A stretch of DNA of 64,000 nt from contig NZ_VUMY01000007.1 of assembly GCF_009695935.1 (NCBI RefSeq), positions 58,971 through 122,970 on the forward strand. Direction: 5' to 3'. Shown piece after piece: positions 44,378 through 54,161 of the stretch (its first letter is position 1; each line of letters opens with the position of its first letter). The position numbers and the translations under genes were made by a program. The DNA comes from Mobiluncus porci. Its GTDB lineage: Bacteria; Actinomycetota; Actinomycetes; Actinomycetales; Actinomycetaceae. A model generated the notes under the pieces. That model was not told where the DNA came from. It worked only from the letters and a program-made list of their open reading frames with translations, and did not search any database.

Positions 44378-46510
44378 CTAGGCGCCGTGGTGATTTGCCA
44401 CGATTTCTTCCGAAATCGACTTCGGCACCTCAGCGTAGGAATCGAACTGCATGGTGAACACCGCACGACCCTGCGTCTTCGAACGCAAGTCACCGATGTA
44501 ACCAAACATCTCCGACAACGGCACCTTGGCCCGAACGACCTTGACGCCGTGGGCATCGTTCATCGAAGAAATGTTGCCGCGCCGAGAGTTCAGGTCGCCA
44601 ATAACGTCGCCCATGTACTCTTCCGGGGTGCGGACTTCCACATCCATGATGGGTTCCAAGATGACCGGTGAGGCCTTCTTGGCGCCTTCCTTGAAGACCA
44701 TGTTGCCGGCAATCTTGAAGGCCATTTCCGAAGAGTCAACGTCGTGGTAGGCGCCGTCTTCCAACGTGGCCTTGACATCGACCATCGGGTAGCCGGCCAA
44801 AACGCCGGAATCCATGGCTTCTTGAATACCCGCATCCACGCTCGGAATGTATTCGCGCGGAACGCGACCGCCGGTGACCTTGTCCTCGAACATGTAGGTC
44901 TTGCCTTCGGCCTTTTCTTCTTCTGAGAGCGGCTCGAAGGTGACCAGCACCTTTGCGAACTGGCCGGAACCACCGGTCTGCTTCTTGTGGGTGTATTCGA
45001 CCTTTTCGACCTTCTTCTTGATGGTCTCGCGGTAGGCCACCATCGGCTTGCCGACGTTGGCTTCCACCTTGAACTCGCGCTTCATGCGGTCGATGATGAT
45101 GTCGAGGTGAAGCTCGCCCATACCGCCGATAACGGTCTGGCCGGTTTCCTCATCAAGCCGCACGGTGAAGGTCGGGTCTTCTTCGGCGAGTTTCTGAATT
45201 GCCACGCCCATCTTTTCCTGGTCAGCCTTTGACTTCGGCTCCACAGCCACGTGAATAACGGGCTCCGGGAAAGTCATCGACTCGAGGATAATCGGCTTGT
45301 CGATGGCGCACAGGGTGTCACCGGTGGTGGTTTCTTTCAAGCCGATAAAGGCGTAGATGTGGCCTGCGTGAGCTTCCTCCACCGGATTTTCGTGGTTGGA
45401 GTGCATCTGGAACAGTTTACCGACGCGCTCTTTCTTGCCCTTGGTGGAGTTGTAGATCTGGGTACCCTGGGCGGCCGTACCGGAGTAAACGCGCACGTAG
45501 GTGAGTTTACCGAAGAACGGGTGAACCGCGACCTTGAAGGCCAGCGCCGCAAAAGGCTCGTTCTCGTTGGGTTTACGGACCTCGGTCTCGCCTTCTTCTT
45601 CGTGGCCCGGACGGAAACCGTGGACCTCGCCGATGTCGAGCGGGTTGGGCAAGTAATCGACAACACCATCCAAGCAAGGCTGGACACCCTTATTCTTGAA
45701 AGCTGAACCACAGAAAACCGGATAGATTTCCGACTTGATGGTACGAGCCCGAATCCCCTCTTTGATTTGGTCGATGGAAAGCTCGCCGCTCTCCAAGTAG
45801 GCCTCCATCAGCTCATCGGTAGCCTCAGCAGCCTCTTCAGTAGCCTTTTCCAGGTACTCGGCGGCCTTGGCCTGGTATTCCTCAGGAATATCCTGGTATT
45901 CCACCACGGCGCCCTTGGTTTCGTTGCCGTCGGCGTCCTTTTCGGGGAAGTACACGGCCTGTTGCTTCAAGACATCAACCACGCCAACGAAGTCGTTTTC
46001 CGCACCCATCGGGAAGGTCATCACAACCGGCTTAGCGGAGAGACGATCAATGATGGTCTGGACGGAGAAGTCGAAGTCCGCGCCGAGTTTATCCATCTTG
46101 TTGATGAAGCAGATACGCGGCACATTGTACTTATCGGCCTGGCGCCACACCGTTTCCGACTGGGGCTCCACGCCTTCTTTACCGTCGAACACGGCCACGG
46201 CACCGTCGAGGACACGCAGGGAACGCTCTACCTCAACGGTAAAGTCCACGTGACCAGGGGTGTCGATGATGTTGATTTGGTTGTTCTTCCAGAAACAGGT
46301 GGTAGCAGCGGACGTAATAGTGATACCACGTTCCTGTTCCTGCTCCATCCAGTCCATGGTCGAAGCGCCATCGTGAGTCTCACCGATCTTGTAGTTGATG
46401 CCGGTGTAGAACAGGATGCGTTCCGTCATGGTCGTTTTACCAGCATCGATGTGTGCCATGATGCCGATGTTGCGGACCTTTGTGAGGTCAGTCAGCACGT
46501 CTAGTGCCAC
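44378..46510 (-). CDS. fusA: elongation factor G
   Basis: The 710-residue five-domain translocase has [19 protein letters not shown] (P loop), [20 protein letters not shown] (G3) and [12 protein letters not shown] (G4). [19 protein letters not shown] marks domain III/IV, and the C-terminal domain V ends [15 protein letters not shown]. It lies between rpsG and tuf; the 94-bp gap after rpsG has no strong terminator. Confidence 0.98.
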   Translation of the reverse strand: MALDVLTDLTKVRNIGIMAHIDAGKTTMTERILFYTGINYKIGETHDGASTMDWMEQEQERGITITSAATTCFWKNNQINIIDTPGHVDFTVEVERSLRVLDGAVAVFDGKEGVEPQSETVWRQADKYNVPRICFINKMDKLGADFDFSVQTIIDRLSAKPVVMTFPMGAENDFVGVVDVLKQQAVYFPEKDADGNETKGAVVEYQDIPEEYQAKAAEYLEKATEEAAEATDELMEAYLESGELSIDQIKEGIRARTIKSEIYPVFCGSAFKNKGVQPCLDGVVDYLPNPLDIGEVHGFRPGHEEEGETEVRKPNENEPFAALAFKVAVHPFFGKLTYVRVYSGTAAQGTQIYNSTKGKKERVGKLFQMHSNHENPVEEAHAGHIYAFIGLKETTTGDTLCAIDKPIILESMTFPEPVIHVAVEPKSKADQEKMGVAIQKLAEEDPTFTVRLDEETGQTVIGGMGELHLDIIIDRMKREFKVEANVGKPMVAYRETIKKKVEKVEYTHKKQTGGSGQFAKVLVTFEPLSEEEKAEGKTYMFEDKVTGGRVPREYIPSVDAGIQEAMDSGVLAGYPMVDVKATLEDGAYHDVDSSEMAFKIAGNMVFKEGAKKASPVILEPIMDVEVRTPEEYMGDVIGDLNSRRGNISSMNDAHGVKVVRAKVPLSEMFGYIGDLRSKTQGRAVFTMQFDSYAEVPKSISEEIVANHHGA

Positions 46511-46604
46511 GGGCGTTGTCCCTTCGTTAGTTTTCTCTTTATTTCTTCTTCAAATGAGTCGTGGGGTCAGGTCTATTGACTCGATTGTCCCCACTTCTCA
46601 ACCT

Positions 46605-47075
46605 CTACCAGCGGTAGTGCGCGAACGCGCGGTTCGCTTCGGCCATCTTGTGAACGTCTTCACGACGCTTCACTGCGGCACCGAGGCCGTTGGAAGCATC
46701 TAGGATTTCGTTCATCAAGCGCTCCGTCATGGTTTTTTCGCGGCGCTGCCGAGAAAAATCCACCAACCAACGCAGCGCCAAGGTGGTCGCACGACCGGCC
46801 TTGACCTCCACCGGAACCTGGTAGGTCGCGCCACCGACGCGGCGGGAGCGAACCTCAAGGTGCGGGCGAATATTTTCCATGGCGCGCTTCAATACTTGGA
46901 TCGGATCCTGCTCAGTTTTACGAGCAACCCCTTCCAGAGCTCCATAGACAATCTTTTGCGCGATGGACTTCTTACCATCCAAGAGTACGCGGTTAACGAG
47001 TTGAGTGACCAGCGGAGAGTTGTAAACCGGGTCAGCAATTAGCGGGCGCTTCGGCGCCGGACCTTTACGTGGCAT
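46605..47075 (-). CDS. rpsG: 30S ribosomal protein S7
   Basis: The 156-residue protein nucleates 30S head assembly and contacts E-site t[23 protein letters not shown] opens it, [20 protein letters not shown] and [20 protein letters not shown] are family blocks, and [14 protein letters not shown] ends it. It lies 2 bp after rpsL. Confidence 0.97.
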   Translation of the reverse strand: MPRKGPAPKRPLIADPVYNSPLVTQLVNRVLLDGKKSIAQKIVYGALEGVARKTEQDPIQVLKRAMENIRPHLEVRSRRVGGATYQVPVEVKAGRATTLALRWLVDFSRQRREKTMTERLMNEILDASNGLGAAVKRREDVHKMAEANRAFAHYRW

Positions 47076-47077
47076 TC

Positions 47078-47452
47078 TTACTTCTTCTCCTTCTTCGCGC
47101 CGTACTTGGAACGGCCTTGCTTGCGGTCACGAACCCCCTGGGTGTCAAGCGCGCCACGAACAATGTGGTAACGCACACCGGGGAGATCCTTCACACGGCC
47201 TCCACGAACGAGCACGATGGAGTGCTCCTGGAGGTTGTGACCCACACCGGGGATATAGGCGGTGACTTCAATGCCCGACGACAAGCGAACACGGGCGACT
47301 TTACGCAGCGCCGAGTTCGGTTTCTTCGGGGTGGTGGTGTAAACGCGAGTGCAGACACCACGGCGCTGGGGGGAACCCAACAAAGCCGGAGTCTTCGACT
47401 TTGAGCGCTTGGTAGAACGTCCTTGGTGGACGAGCTGTTGAATAGTTGGCAC
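47078..47452 (-). CDS. rpsL: 30S ribosomal protein S12
   Basis: The start is the GTG at 47450-47452 ([11 protein letters not shown]...), with GGAGAAACT directly upstream, giving the usual 124 residues; the 68 extra codons of the longer frame have no similarity. [20 protein letters not shown] contains the decoding-centre lysines where streptomycin-resistance changes occur, and [19 protein letters not shown] is the other conserved block. It is first in the str block. Confidence 0.97.
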   Translation of the reverse strand: MPTIQQLVHQGRSTKRSKSKTPALLGSPQRRGVCTRVYTTTPKKPNSALRKVARVRLSSGIEVTAYIPGVGHNLQEHSIVLVRGGRVKDLPGVRYHIVRGALDTQGVRDRKQGRSKYGAKKEKK

Positions 47453-47781
47453 AGTTTCTCCGTTTCTTGGTTGCTTGGAATCTTTGGCTTTCTGGCCTCC
47501 CCGCGGGCACACGACACCGTCTTGGGGCCGGCCCGCCTTCCTTTTGTTCAGCGCAAAAAAACGGAACATGATGAGGTTGCGTCCGGAACTCGACGGCGCG
47601 AGTCCGCTGTCTTCTTGGGTTTCTCCGAGAAGCTCTGGGTTGTCAAAAACAGACACCAGTCGGAAAGTTTAGCAAAATCCCCTCCCCTCGCGCAATTCGC
47701 ATAGCCGGTAGGGACGGGGATTAATGGCGCAGTCAAAGACGTAGCCAGCGAGACCCGTCACCAACGGTGTAGCGACAAGGC

Positions 47782-47787
47782 TAGAAT
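47782..47787 (+). promoter_or_regulatory. -10-like TAGAAT directly before the CPBP gene
   Basis: TAGAAT ends 7 nt before the ATG at 47795, and no Shine-Dalgarno sequence lies in between. This geometry would place the transcription start on or next to the start codon, that is, a leaderless mRNA, which is common in actinobacteria. No clear -35 box was seen. Confidence 0.4.
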
Positions 47788-47794
47788 ACTGTCT

Positions 47795-48742
47795 ATGGCA
47801 GACGCTCCCCCCACACCTAGACCCAGGCAATTCCCCAAAGAAACAGGCGTTTGTCAGCAGGGCATCATCGTCCCTATCGCCTTGATTGCCGTGAACTTCT
47901 TGGTGATGGGTCTAGGGATTTCTCTCTATGCCGCAACTGGTTACGACGAAAAGCTTGGCCAAGAAATCCAGGCCGGCTTCTTTACCGAACCCGTGTGGTT
48001 CCCGCTCGTAGGGCTCATCTTGTGTGTTCTCGAAATTCTCGCCTACCGCTTCTTGGTCAAGCTCTTTGCTAAACGCCCCGTAGTGGAACTCGGACGCGAA
48101 GGTGCCGTGAAAGAAACCGCCTTCGGGGTAGGGCTTGGAGCGGGAATAGTCAGCCTCCCGATGCTGCTTTTATGGCTCAGTGGACATTGGCATTTGGATT
48201 CGGTGGGGCTTCGCCCCGGCATCGCAGTGGGAATCGGGATCGGGCTCATGGCCTGCGTGTTTGAGGAGCTGCTTTTCCGCGGAATCATGGTTCGGTTGAT
48301 GGATTTATTTTGGGGACCGGTGTGGGCCATCGTCTTGTCAACAGTGGTTTTCGGCAGTATGCACTTGATGAACCCCGGCATGACCGGCCTCGGTGTTGTC
48401 GCTCTGGCGATTGAAGCCGGGCCGTTGCTCGGCGCCGCCTACCTGTGGCGTCATCGACTCTGGCTCCCCATCGGGCTCCATTTTGGCTGGAACGCCATGC
48501 AAGCAGCGTTTTGGGGCGTAAATGTCTCGGGAACCGGAGAGAACCTTGGCCTCCTAGACGGGTCTTTCACGGGCCCCGATTGGCTCACCGGCGGCTCGGT
48601 CGGAATCGAAGGCTCCCTGTTGACCGCGGTAGTGGCGCTAGCCAGCGCGGGCGTCATCCTCTGGTACTCCCGCAAACCCAATTCCGCGCTTTCGGAAGCC
48701 CCAGAAGACGCCTCCGGCACGACCCCTGATACAAACTCGTGA
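47795..48742 (+). CDS. CPBP-family intramembrane glutamic protease (CAAX-like)
   Basis: The 315-residue protein has about eight TM helices. The ABI/CPBP motifs are E157-E158 with R162 (VFEELLFRGIMVRL), H190 (VVFGSMHLMNPG) and HFGWNAMQA. In bacteria such proteins are linked to peptide maturation or self-immunity, or have unknown roles. The last ~25 residues are polar. It is monocistronic on the plus strand between the str block and nagB, with a shared terminator hairpin after its stop. Confidence 0.85.
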   Translation: MADAPPTPRPRQFPKETGVCQQGIIVPIALIAVNFLVMGLGISLYAATGYDEKLGQEIQAGFFTEPVWFPLVGLILCVLEILAYRFLVKLFAKRPVVELGREGAVKETAFGVGLGAGIVSLPMLLLWLSGHWHLDSVGLRPGIAVGIGIGLMACVFEELLFRGIMVRLMDLFWGPVWAIVLSTVVFGSMHLMNPGMTGLGVVALAIEAGPLLGAAYLWRHRLWLPIGLHFGWNAMQAAFWGVNVSGTGENLGLLDGSFTGPDWLTGGSVGIEGSLLTAVVALASAGVILWYSRKPNSALSEAPEDASGTTPDTNS

Positions 48743-48796
48743 GGATTTCGACACCAGACCCCGAATTCGGGCGTCTCATGTTGAAATCCTCACGAG
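48736..48796. terminator. bidirectional hairpin between convergent CPBP gene and nagB
   Basis: CTCGTGAGGATTTC (48736-48749) pairs perfectly with GAAATCCTCACGAG (48783-48796). A smaller CCGAATTCGG palindrome sits in the loop. The left arm overlaps the stop of the CPBP gene. Confidence 0.65.
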
Positions 48797-48863
48797 CTAA
48801 TCCTGAGTCCAGGCAAAAAGACGTAGCCGAGACCCGCGAGAGATCCCGACCACTTGACAAGGC

Positions 48864-49613
48864 TTACAGCAGCGAGGCCGCGCCCTTGTCGAGGTAAACC
48901 CGCACGTTAGGATGGTTTTGGAGGACACTAGCGGGGCAGTCGGGCGTCACAGGGCCGGAAATCATGTCCCGAACTGCCTGCGCTTTATTCTCTCCCAAAG
49001 CTATCAGCCCAATGACTCGCGCCTCCATAATCGTCCCCAGCCCTTGAGTGATGCACCGGGTGGGAACTTGGCTGCGGTCACCCCCAAAGAAGCGGGCATT
49101 GTCAATAATGGTTTGCTCCGCCAAATTAGCCACGTGCGTCCGGGAATCCAGGGGGGTTCCGGGCTCATTAAAGGCAATGTGTCCGTCCGAGCCGATTCCG
49201 AGAATCTGGAAGTCCACCCCTCCAGCGTCTTTGATTGCGGCATCATAAGCTGCGGCTGCCTCATCCAAAGTGTCAACCCCAGGAGTTCCCACTAAATGTG
49301 GATTCGGAACATTGACGTTGTAGGAACGTAAATCCGTCAAAGCCACCAAGTTTTCCTCGATAAACCGGCGATAGCTTTGGCTATGCCCTTCCGGAAGACC
49401 CACGTATTCGTCGAGCTGGAAGGTCTTGACTTCTTTCAGGCTCACGGCGCCGATTTCAACGAGACGTCCCAAAACCCGATAAACCTCAAGAGGAGAAGAC
49501 CCTGTCGCGGTCCCGAGAACTCCAGTTGGTTTATCTCGGAAAATCGCCGCCACCTGCGCGGCAAATTCCCTAGCCAAGTCTTCTTCCGAATCAAAAACTG
49601 TGTATTGAATCAT
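48864..49613 (-). CDS. nagB: glucosamine-6-phosphate deaminase
   Basis: It converts glucosamine 6-phosphate to fructose 6-phosphate and ammonia, feeding amino sugars into glycolysis. Visible motifs are GVLGTATGSSPLEVYRVL (phosphate site), FQLDEYVGLPEGHSQSYRRF (catalytic aspartate), LGIGSDGHIAFNEPGTPLDS (catalytic acid/base histidine region) and TRCITQGLGTIMEARVIGLI. At 249 residues it matches the short Gram-positive form. It is alone here, with no nagA or PTS gene beside it. Confidence 0.95.
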   Translation of the reverse strand: MIQYTVFDSEEDLAREFAAQVAAIFRDKPTGVLGTATGSSPLEVYRVLGRLVEIGAVSLKEVKTFQLDEYVGLPEGHSQSYRRFIEENLVALTDLRSYNVNVPNPHLVGTPGVDTLDEAAAAYDAAIKDAGGVDFQILGIGSDGHIAFNEPGTPLDSRTHVANLAEQTIIDNARFFGGDRSQVPTRCITQGLGTIMEARVIGLIALGENKAQAVRDMISGPVTPDCPASVLQNHPNVRVYLDKGAASLL

Positions 49614-49723
49614 TAATTTTCTCCTCTCGATGCCTCAATTTTGCCTCAAATTACTGCGTTTCGGAGGTGAAACGCCTGGGATGTGTCATTTCGATAAACT
49701 AAATCTGTTCGCAAGGAGGGAAA

Positions 49724-50668
49724 ATGTCAGCAGGATTAATCGCCTTACTCGATGACGTGGCCGCAATCGCTAAGGCCGCCGCCGCTTCTATCGATGACGT
49801 GGCTGGGGCAGCCGCCAAAGCCAGTGGGAAAGCCGTCGGAGTTGTCGTAGATGATACCGCCGTCACCCCGCAGTATGTGACCGGCATCACCCCCGCCAGA
49901 GAACTCCCCATTATCGCCAAAATCGCCCGCGGCTCTTTGGTGAATAAGGCCATTATTCTCGTTGTTTCCCTGACGTTAAGTCACTTTCTCCCCGGATTGC
50001 TGACTCCCATCTTGATGGTTGGCGGCACCTATCTCTGTTTTGAAGGTGCCGAGAAAATTCTTGGTCATTTTTTCCACCACGAGAAGCCAGCGGAAAAAAC
50101 TCCCGCGGTCAACAACGGCCCCGAGGAGGAAAAACGGATTGTGAGCGGCGCGGTGAGAACCGACCTGATTCTCTCCACCGAAATCATGGTGATTTCCCTA
50201 AACGAGCTCCGCGATGAGACCTTGGGGATTCAGATTGGCGCTTTGGTGACCGTAGCTATCGTCATAACTGTCCTCGTCTATGGGGTGGTGGCGCTGCTGG
50301 TGAAGATGGATGACATCGGCTTGGCCATGAGCCAACAAAAATTGAAAAGCACCGCCGCTGTAGGGAGACTCCTGCTGCGAGCCATGCCGGTCATTTTGAA
50401 AATCATTTCGGTAGCGGGAGTGGCAGCCATGCTGTGGGTGGGCGGTCACCTGTTCGTTTCCGGCCTTGCCGAGCTCGGGTTCCACCCGATTCACGACTTC
50501 ATGCTGGCCTCCGGACACGCGGTTGGCAGCGCGCTTACTGCCGTGGCGGGGGCGGCTTCGTGGCTGACCGAGACAGTTATCGCGATGATTTTCGGCTTTG
50601 TTCTTGGTGCAGTGGTGGTGCTCGTCGTTTGGGGAGTGGGCGCAATCAGCAAGCGCATTAAGGGTTAG
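49724..50668 (+). CDS. DUF808 (YedI-like) inner-membrane protein
   Basis: The 314-residue protein opens with the DUF808 block SAGLIALLDDVAAIAKAAAA, then DDTAVTPQYVTGITPARELP, and has several TM helices from ~85 to the C-terminus (AIILVVSLTLSHFLPGLLTP, IGALVTVAIVITVLVYGVVA). No biochemical function is known for the family. The start has GGAGGGAAA upstream. It is divergent from nagB and convergent with disA. Confidence 0.85.
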   Translation: MSAGLIALLDDVAAIAKAAAASIDDVAGAAAKASGKAVGVVVDDTAVTPQYVTGITPARELPIIAKIARGSLVNKAIILVVSLTLSHFLPGLLTPILMVGGTYLCFEGAEKILGHFFHHEKPAEKTPAVNNGPEEEKRIVSGAVRTDLILSTEIMVISLNELRDETLGIQIGALVTVAIVITVLVYGVVALLVKMDDIGLAMSQQKLKSTAAVGRLLLRAMPVILKIISVAGVAAMLWVGGHLFVSGLAELGFHPIHDFMLASGHAVGSALTAVAGAASWLTETVIAMIFGFVLGAVVVLVVWGVGAISKRIKG

Positions 50669-50704
50669 GTCGCTCGCAGCGTCACCGCTTCGTTTTGCCG
50701 CGGC

Positions 50705-51769
50705 CTAGCGCAGGCGGTCGAAAGCCGAGTTCTCTACGATCTGTTCGAGCCCATCATGGATGATTTGGGCTCTTTGGGGACCCACGCCTTCGATTTCTTG
50801 AAGTTCTTCCGCCGAAACTTCCAAGAGTTCCGACAAAGTGACCCAGCGTCGTGAAATCTCCTCCACAATATGCGCCGGCAGCCGCGGAATTCGCGCCAGC
50901 ATCCGCAGTCCACGCGGATACATGGGGGTTTCTAAAATCTCCGAGCCGGCTCCGGAGACACCCATAATCCGAGCCACCAACCCCAGATCCAGTAGCTCCG
51001 AATCATCGAGCCCGCCCAGGCGATCCACCACCTTTTCCTCCGAGAATCCATCGGGAATATAGTCGCGGATGAGCAGCGAGCGGTTGACCGCGAAGCCGCG
51101 CATGAGCTCGGCCTGTTGCATCTTCAACAACCGCCCATGCTCGCCAAGCTGAATCAACTGGTCGGAGACCTCGTGGCCAACTCGCCTGACCATCTCTTGG
51201 CGTTGTACCACCAGCGCCACATCGCGGGCGGTCACCAAGTCATCGATCTCTAGAGACGTCAAAGTCGAGGAGACTTCGTTGAGACGATTCCGGTATTTTT
51301 CGAGGGTTGAAATCGCAAGATTGGCGCGCGACAGAAGCGTTTCAGGGTCTTCCAAAACATAGCGTTTATTGTCCAGGTAAAGCGAAATAGCCCTAAGGGA
51401 GTGGGACACGGCGATAACGGGGTTTCCGGTTTGCACCGCGACCCGGTGAGCCGTACGGTGACGCATTCCGGATTCGGTAGTGGGGATGGAGGGGTCGGGC
51501 AGAAGCTGGACATTGGCGCGGCGAATCCGCCATTTATCGGGGTCAACAATGACCGCTCCATCCATCTTGCACAGTTCGCGCAGTCGCGTCGCGGAAAATT
51601 CCACATCTATCTCGAAGCCATCCGAGCACAGCCGCTTGATGTGGTCTTCGTATCCCAACACGACCAAAGCGCCCGCATGGGCTTTGATGACGCGATCCAA
51701 GCCGTCGCGCAATTCCGTCCCGGGGGCTAGCATAGTGATAACTTCCCGAAATCTTTGCGCGTCACTCAT
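50705..51769 (-). CDS. disA: diadenylate cyclase DisA
   Basis: It makes cyclic di-AMP from two ATP and pauses at branched DNA. The DAC domain (1-~140) has the DGA motif at 70-72 (CKMDGAVIVDPD) and RHRTA at 103-107 (GMRHRTAHRVA). A helical linker follows, then a C-terminal helix-hairpin-helix DNA-binding domain (LPAHIVEEISRRWVTLSELL, QEIEGVGPQRAQIIHDGL). At 354 residues it is full length. radA, a frequent neighbour, is not in the window. Confidence 0.96.
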   Translation of the reverse strand: MSDAQRFREVITMLAPGTELRDGLDRVIKAHAGALVVLGYEDHIKRLCSDGFEIDVEFSATRLRELCKMDGAVIVDPDKWRIRRANVQLLPDPSIPTTESGMRHRTAHRVAVQTGNPVIAVSHSLRAISLYLDNKRYVLEDPETLLSRANLAISTLEKYRNRLNEVSSTLTSLEIDDLVTARDVALVVQRQEMVRRVGHEVSDQLIQLGEHGRLLKMQQAELMRGFAVNRSLLIRDYIPDGFSEEKVVDRLGGLDDSELLDLGLVARIMGVSGAGSEILETPMYPRGLRMLARIPRLPAHIVEEISRRWVTLSELLEVSAEELQEIEGVGPQRAQIIHDGLEQIVENSAFDRLR

Positions 51770-51889
51770 GGTCTAATCCTATATTTACCCGGGAATTTTT
51801 GCAGGGTTTTCACGAAACTAGAAGACGTTTCTTCCGAAGTCACGCGCGCTCTCATACCCCTTTCACGCTCCCACACTCTCCACACGCTT

Positions 51890-52618
51890 TCATGAGCTCG
51901 GGGTTGGGGTCGCGGTCTCGGAGGTGGCAGGAGCGGAAGGAGCGGGAGCGTCTTGCACCACGAAAACCGTTTCTTCCGGCATCAGCGTCCCGTTCCAGAT
52001 GGCCTGGAACCGGTAGGTTCCGGCTTTTGCGGCCTGATTCGAAGGCGAACAGTCGGCGTTTTGCACCTTCCCATCCCAGCTCAGAGGGTATTTCCAGCTC
52101 ATGTTTACGTCGAGGAGGAGCTGCTTTTGAGGGGTCTTGTCGCCTTGGCAGGCCGTGGAGTTGTAAATAATCTGGTTTCCGGAAACAACCTGAACCCCGA
52201 TTTTGGCTGGATCCACTGTCACCGTGCAGGCGACTTTTCCGGTGTTTTGCATAGTGAGTTCCAGTTGGTCTCCGGCGCCAACATAAACTACCGGAGAGGC
52301 GTGAGTCAGCGAAGTCTGCAAAGCCTCCTTCTCGCAGGGTTTCGGGGGATCGAAAGTGCGCTGCTCCATCCGGAGCTGATAGGCCTTTGCTTCCGCAGCT
52401 TGGGCTTGTTGCCAGCGCCCTACCGCCGCGATTCCGGCACGTACCGCCATCACCAGCGCCACCACGATGATTGCTATGGCTAGCAGGGCTCCCACAGCGA
52501 TAATTCGGTTACGCCGAATTTCCTCCGGAGTGTATTTTGGGCGTGCCGAGGTCTTAGCCGAGCGCGTTGGAGTTTTCGGCGGCGCCGACTTTCGGGGCTG
52601 AGGTTTTTTCACAGGCAC
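51890..52618 (-). CDS. single-pass membrane protein, actinobacterial, unknown function
   Basis: The 242-residue protein has a basic cytoplasmic N-terminus (1-37), one TM helix (~38-66) and an extracytoplasmic domain. The domain has an Ig-like look: LELTMQNTGKVACTVTVDPA, SWKYPLSWDGKVQNADCSPS, AGTYRFQAIWNGTLMPEETV, with four cysteines that could form two disulfides. The tail is P/A/T/S-rich. Similar proteins are found next to disA in related actinobacteria from general knowledge, but no function is known. Confidence 0.6.
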   Translation of the reverse strand: MPVKKPQPRKSAPPKTPTRSAKTSARPKYTPEEIRRNRIIAVGALLAIAIIVVALVMAVRAGIAAVGRWQQAQAAEAKAYQLRMEQRTFDPPKPCEKEALQTSLTHASPVVYVGAGDQLELTMQNTGKVACTVTVDPAKIGVQVVSGNQIIYNSTACQGDKTPQKQLLLDVNMSWKYPLSWDGKVQNADCSPSNQAAKAGTYRFQAIWNGTLMPEETVFVVQDAPAPSAPATSETATPTPSS

Positions 52619-52702
52619 ACTTCTAAGTTACGGCTTGGCCTCCATTTTTACCCCGTTCCACGCCGCACTTTGTTAGAATTTCTTTTGAACAAAGGAGTTT
52701 CC

Positions 52703-53203
52703 ATGAGCGCCGACAAGACCTCAAAACCATTGCAATTCCGTTTTCGTCCCACCCCGCGGCAATGGCTACTGACCGCAGCCGGTTCCCTAGCGACCATCTT
52801 CTGGTACGCCTGCCCAGATTTCGTCACCACCGCTAAGGCACGCTTCTTTACTCGGCTCGGAACCTTGGCCGGTATCGGCAGTCTAACCGCGATTGTGGCT
52901 TCCGATACGGTAAATGAGGTTCGCCACGAATACACCAGAGAGAGCCCGGACGAGGAAGCCTGGGAAATGACCTCGGACAATGTCAATTTCGACAAGAAGA
53001 ATCTCAACTTGCCGCAACTCATTTTGCTGTTCGTCTTGGGTGGCGGTTTCATCGCTCTGGGGATTTGGTTCGAATTTTGGCTGTTCCGGCGCGGAGAGCG
53101 TCGCCGCCTTGCCGGAGTGAAACTCGCCCACACCCGCCAAGCCATCCCCCTCGGTCTGCTCTTTGCCGCGGGCTATCTCATCGATGACTCGATGACGAAC
53201 TGA
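52703..53203 (+). CDS. three-helix membrane protein, unknown function
   Basis: The 166-residue protein starts at the ATG with AAAGGAG upstream. TM helices lie at ~22-40, ~105-125 and ~143-160, with a long polar segment between the first two (NEVRHEYTRESPDEEAWEMT). Family not recognised. It is divergent from the membrane protein to its left and is followed by a small TTTACCAG/CTGGTAAA hairpin and the DpnII cassette. Confidence 0.6.
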   Translation: MSADKTSKPLQFRFRPTPRQWLLTAAGSLATIFWYACPDFVTTAKARFFTRLGTLAGIGSLTAIVASDTVNEVRHEYTRESPDEEAWEMTSDNVNFDKKNLNLPQLILLFVLGGGFIALGIWFEFWLFRRGERRRLAGVKLAHTRQAIPLGLLFAAGYLIDDSMTN

Positions 53204-53204
53204 C

Positions 53205-53238
53205 TTTACCAGCCATTTTCCGCGTAGTAACTGGTAAA
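53205..53238. repeat. TTTACCAG/CTGGTAAA hairpin related to the 14.8-kb element
   Basis: TTTACCAG (53205-53212) and CTGGTAAA (53231-53238) are perfect 8-bp arms. The same TTTACCA...TGGTAAA core forms the sub-hairpins at 14846-14918. It may serve as a terminator for the membrane-protein gene and marks the left edge of the restriction cassette. Confidence 0.45.
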
Positions 53239-53318
53239 AGTGTCCCTTCGCGATATGCGAAATCTCGCCCGGCACCCTTCCGTTAGACTGTTTAAGAGTT
53301 TTTATGGAGGTGCATCTG

Positions 53319-54158
53319 ATGACAATCGCTGAACCGGTAGTAAAGTGGGCGGGCGGAAAACGCCAGCTTTTGGAACCGATTAGGGAACGCGCTCCGCGCC
53401 GATACAACAGGTATTTCGAGCCGTTTTTTGGCGGTGGCGCAGTTTTTTTCAATCTCCAGCCGAAAAAAGTAACGGTAAACGACATCAACTCAGCCTTGAT
53501 GAGTCTCTATCAGAGGATTAAGGAAGACCCTGAAGGTATCATCTGCGCGGTTAACGAGGTAGATCAAGGGCTGCCATCTGAAAAGAAATCCGCGGGCGAG
53601 TATTTTTACGAGCGCCGCGACCGCTACAACGAGCTTATCGGTAGAGGAAATTTTAGCCTGGAATCTGACGCCTTGATGCTCTTTTTGAATAAACATTGCT
53701 TCAACGGATTGTACCGAGTGAATTCTAAAGGGATGTTCAACGTCCCCTTTAATGGTTCCACGCGCCGCTCTATTGATGAAGACAACATCCGTGCCGTTTC
53801 CAAAGCCTTGCAAGATGCCACCTTGCTCAACACCGATTTCGAAGCCGCCTGCGAAGCAGCCTCTGCGGGAGATTTCCTTTTCTTGGATAGTCCCTACGCA
53901 CCCGTGAAGGCAGACACTTTTCAAGACTATACGAAAGAGGGTTTTTCAAAAGAAGACCACGAGCGGCTTGCCACACTGTTTAAGAACCTGGATTCCCGCG
54001 GCTGCTTTGTCATGCTTACGAACCATGACACGCCCCTAATCCGCTCCCTTTACGAGGGATATCATACAGATGTGGTCCCCGTTCGTCGCGCTATCAACTC
54101 CGATGCCACGAAACGGACCGGAACGGAAGTCATCATCACAAACTTCAAAGAGGAATAG
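53319..54158 (+). CDS. dpnM: DpnM-type adenine-N6 DNA methyltransferase (Dam family, GATC)
   Basis: The 279-residue protein starts at MTIAEPVVKWAGGKRQLL, preceded by GGAGGTG; a frame five codons longer is less likely. Motif X/I are KWAGGKRQ and FEPFFGGGAVFF (from residue 33). Motif IV is DSPY at 190-193, a rarer form of DPPY also seen in Dam relatives. It should methylate A in GATC of double-stranded DNA and protect against the partner nuclease. It is the first gene of a three-gene cassette; the second gene starts 3 bp after its stop. Confidence 0.88.
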   Translation: MTIAEPVVKWAGGKRQLLEPIRERAPRRYNRYFEPFFGGGAVFFNLQPKKVTVNDINSALMSLYQRIKEDPEGIICAVNEVDQGLPSEKKSAGEYFYERRDRYNELIGRGNFSLESDALMLFLNKHCFNGLYRVNSKGMFNVPFNGSTRRSIDEDNIRAVSKALQDATLLNTDFEAACEAASAGDFLFLDSPYAPVKADTFQDYTKEGFSKEDHERLATLFKNLDSRGCFVMLTNHDTPLIRSLYEGYHTDVVPVRRAINSDATKRTGTEVIITNFKEE

Positions 54159-54161
54159 GTT

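Noticed and set aside
46416..46703. Plus-strand frame spanning the fusA/rpsG gap
   Set aside because: It begins inside fusA antisense and has no RBS; the gap itself holds no gene.
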